Part shown: in pieces, positions 63,732 through 64,000 of the stretch
How the letters are laid out: each line of letters opens with the position of its first letter
Numbering within the stretch: the first letter of the stretch is position 1
Assembly (NCBI RefSeq): GCF_027595985.1
Contig: NC_073304.1
Coordinates: 213,496,500 to 213,560,499 of the forward strand
Direction of reading: 5' to 3'
Origin: Sorex araneus
Lineage: Eukaryota > Chordata > Mammalia > Eulipotyphla > Soricidae
Length of the DNA: 64,000 nt
Notes under the pieces: generated by a model
The model's input: only the letters and a program-made list of their open reading frames with translations
Database searches by the model: none
What the model was told of the DNA's origin: nothing
Position numbers and translations under genes: made by a program

Positions 63732-64000
63732 GGCCCCGGGTCTGGCTTGGCCACTGAAAGTGCCCCAGCTTGGCCGCAAAGGAGGCTCCGTGCTCCGGCC
63801 TGCTTTTTCCTGCGTCGCACCCCCTCGCCCCACCCCCTCGCTCCTCTCCCAGCACCTCTGCTTCTCATCTCAGGCTTATCTCTGCCGATGTTTCACGTCC
63901 AGCCTCCCCACTCCGCCAGGCCCCCGTCTTCCGGTTCCAGCCCTCCCGTCAGTCCCCACGGGTCCGCTCCCCGTTGTCACACCGCCCCCCCCCCCGGCTG

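Overview
This is a mammalian nuclear genome window, almost certainly from a shrew (Sorex or a close relative). The evidence is a tRNA-headed SINE of about 175 bp that occurs more than 70 times on both strands. Its consensus has an A box, a B box (GGTTCGA), a body with a repeated CAGGAGTAA motif, a GTGTGACCC end and an A-rich tail. It matches what I know as the SOR SINE of Sorex; no repeat search was run. Ancient MIR SINEs and L1 3' ends are also present.

Three protein-coding genes are recognised, in the order of human 17q21.33 but inverted. MRPL27 (+) has its last two coding exons at 855-3227; the earlier exons lie left of the window. XYLT2 (-) is complete, with 11 coding exons from 21040 down to 7241. 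The joined CDS is 2598 nt, or 865 residues, and every intron I reconstructed has GT-AG ends and the correct phase. TMEM92 (-) is complete, with 5 coding exons from 62200 down to 57476, 483 nt or 160 residues. MRPL27 and XYLT2 converge; XYLT2 and TMEM92 are transcribed in the same direction, about 36 kb apart. The genes do not form a functional pathway: mitochondrial translation, glycosaminoglycan initiation in the Golgi, and a PPxY membrane adaptor.

Layout. 1-3412: MRPL27 3' half with SINEs in its intron. 3413-7240: convergent intergenic DNA and XYLT2 3' UTR, with a 105-bp tandem duplication. 7241-21040: XYLT2, including a 32-bp minisatellite and a TGGA microsatellite in intron 1. 20300-21450: CpG-island promoter. 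21450-57470: an intergenic repeat landscape with nested SINEs, L1 3' ends, a 1.1-kb composite retroelement, a second SINE type with a non-A tail, a 273-bp near-perfect inverted repeat, and two CpG-containing segments that look like unannotated transcription units. 57476-62460: TMEM92 and its GC-box promoter, with a 24-bp minisatellite of about 44 units filling most of intron 3. 62460-64000: two SINEs and GC-rich DNA with no recognised gene.

The most interesting items are the composite L1-tailed element at 30038-31143, the SINE family with an (ACAGTGCT)n tail, the inverted repeat at 26172-27309, the SINE whose target duplication overlaps the XYLT2 exon 3 splice donor, and the TMEM92 intronic minisatellite. 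No CRISPR, prokaryotic features or viral genes were seen. Nearly all long open frames outside the exons listed are SINE or minisatellite translations.
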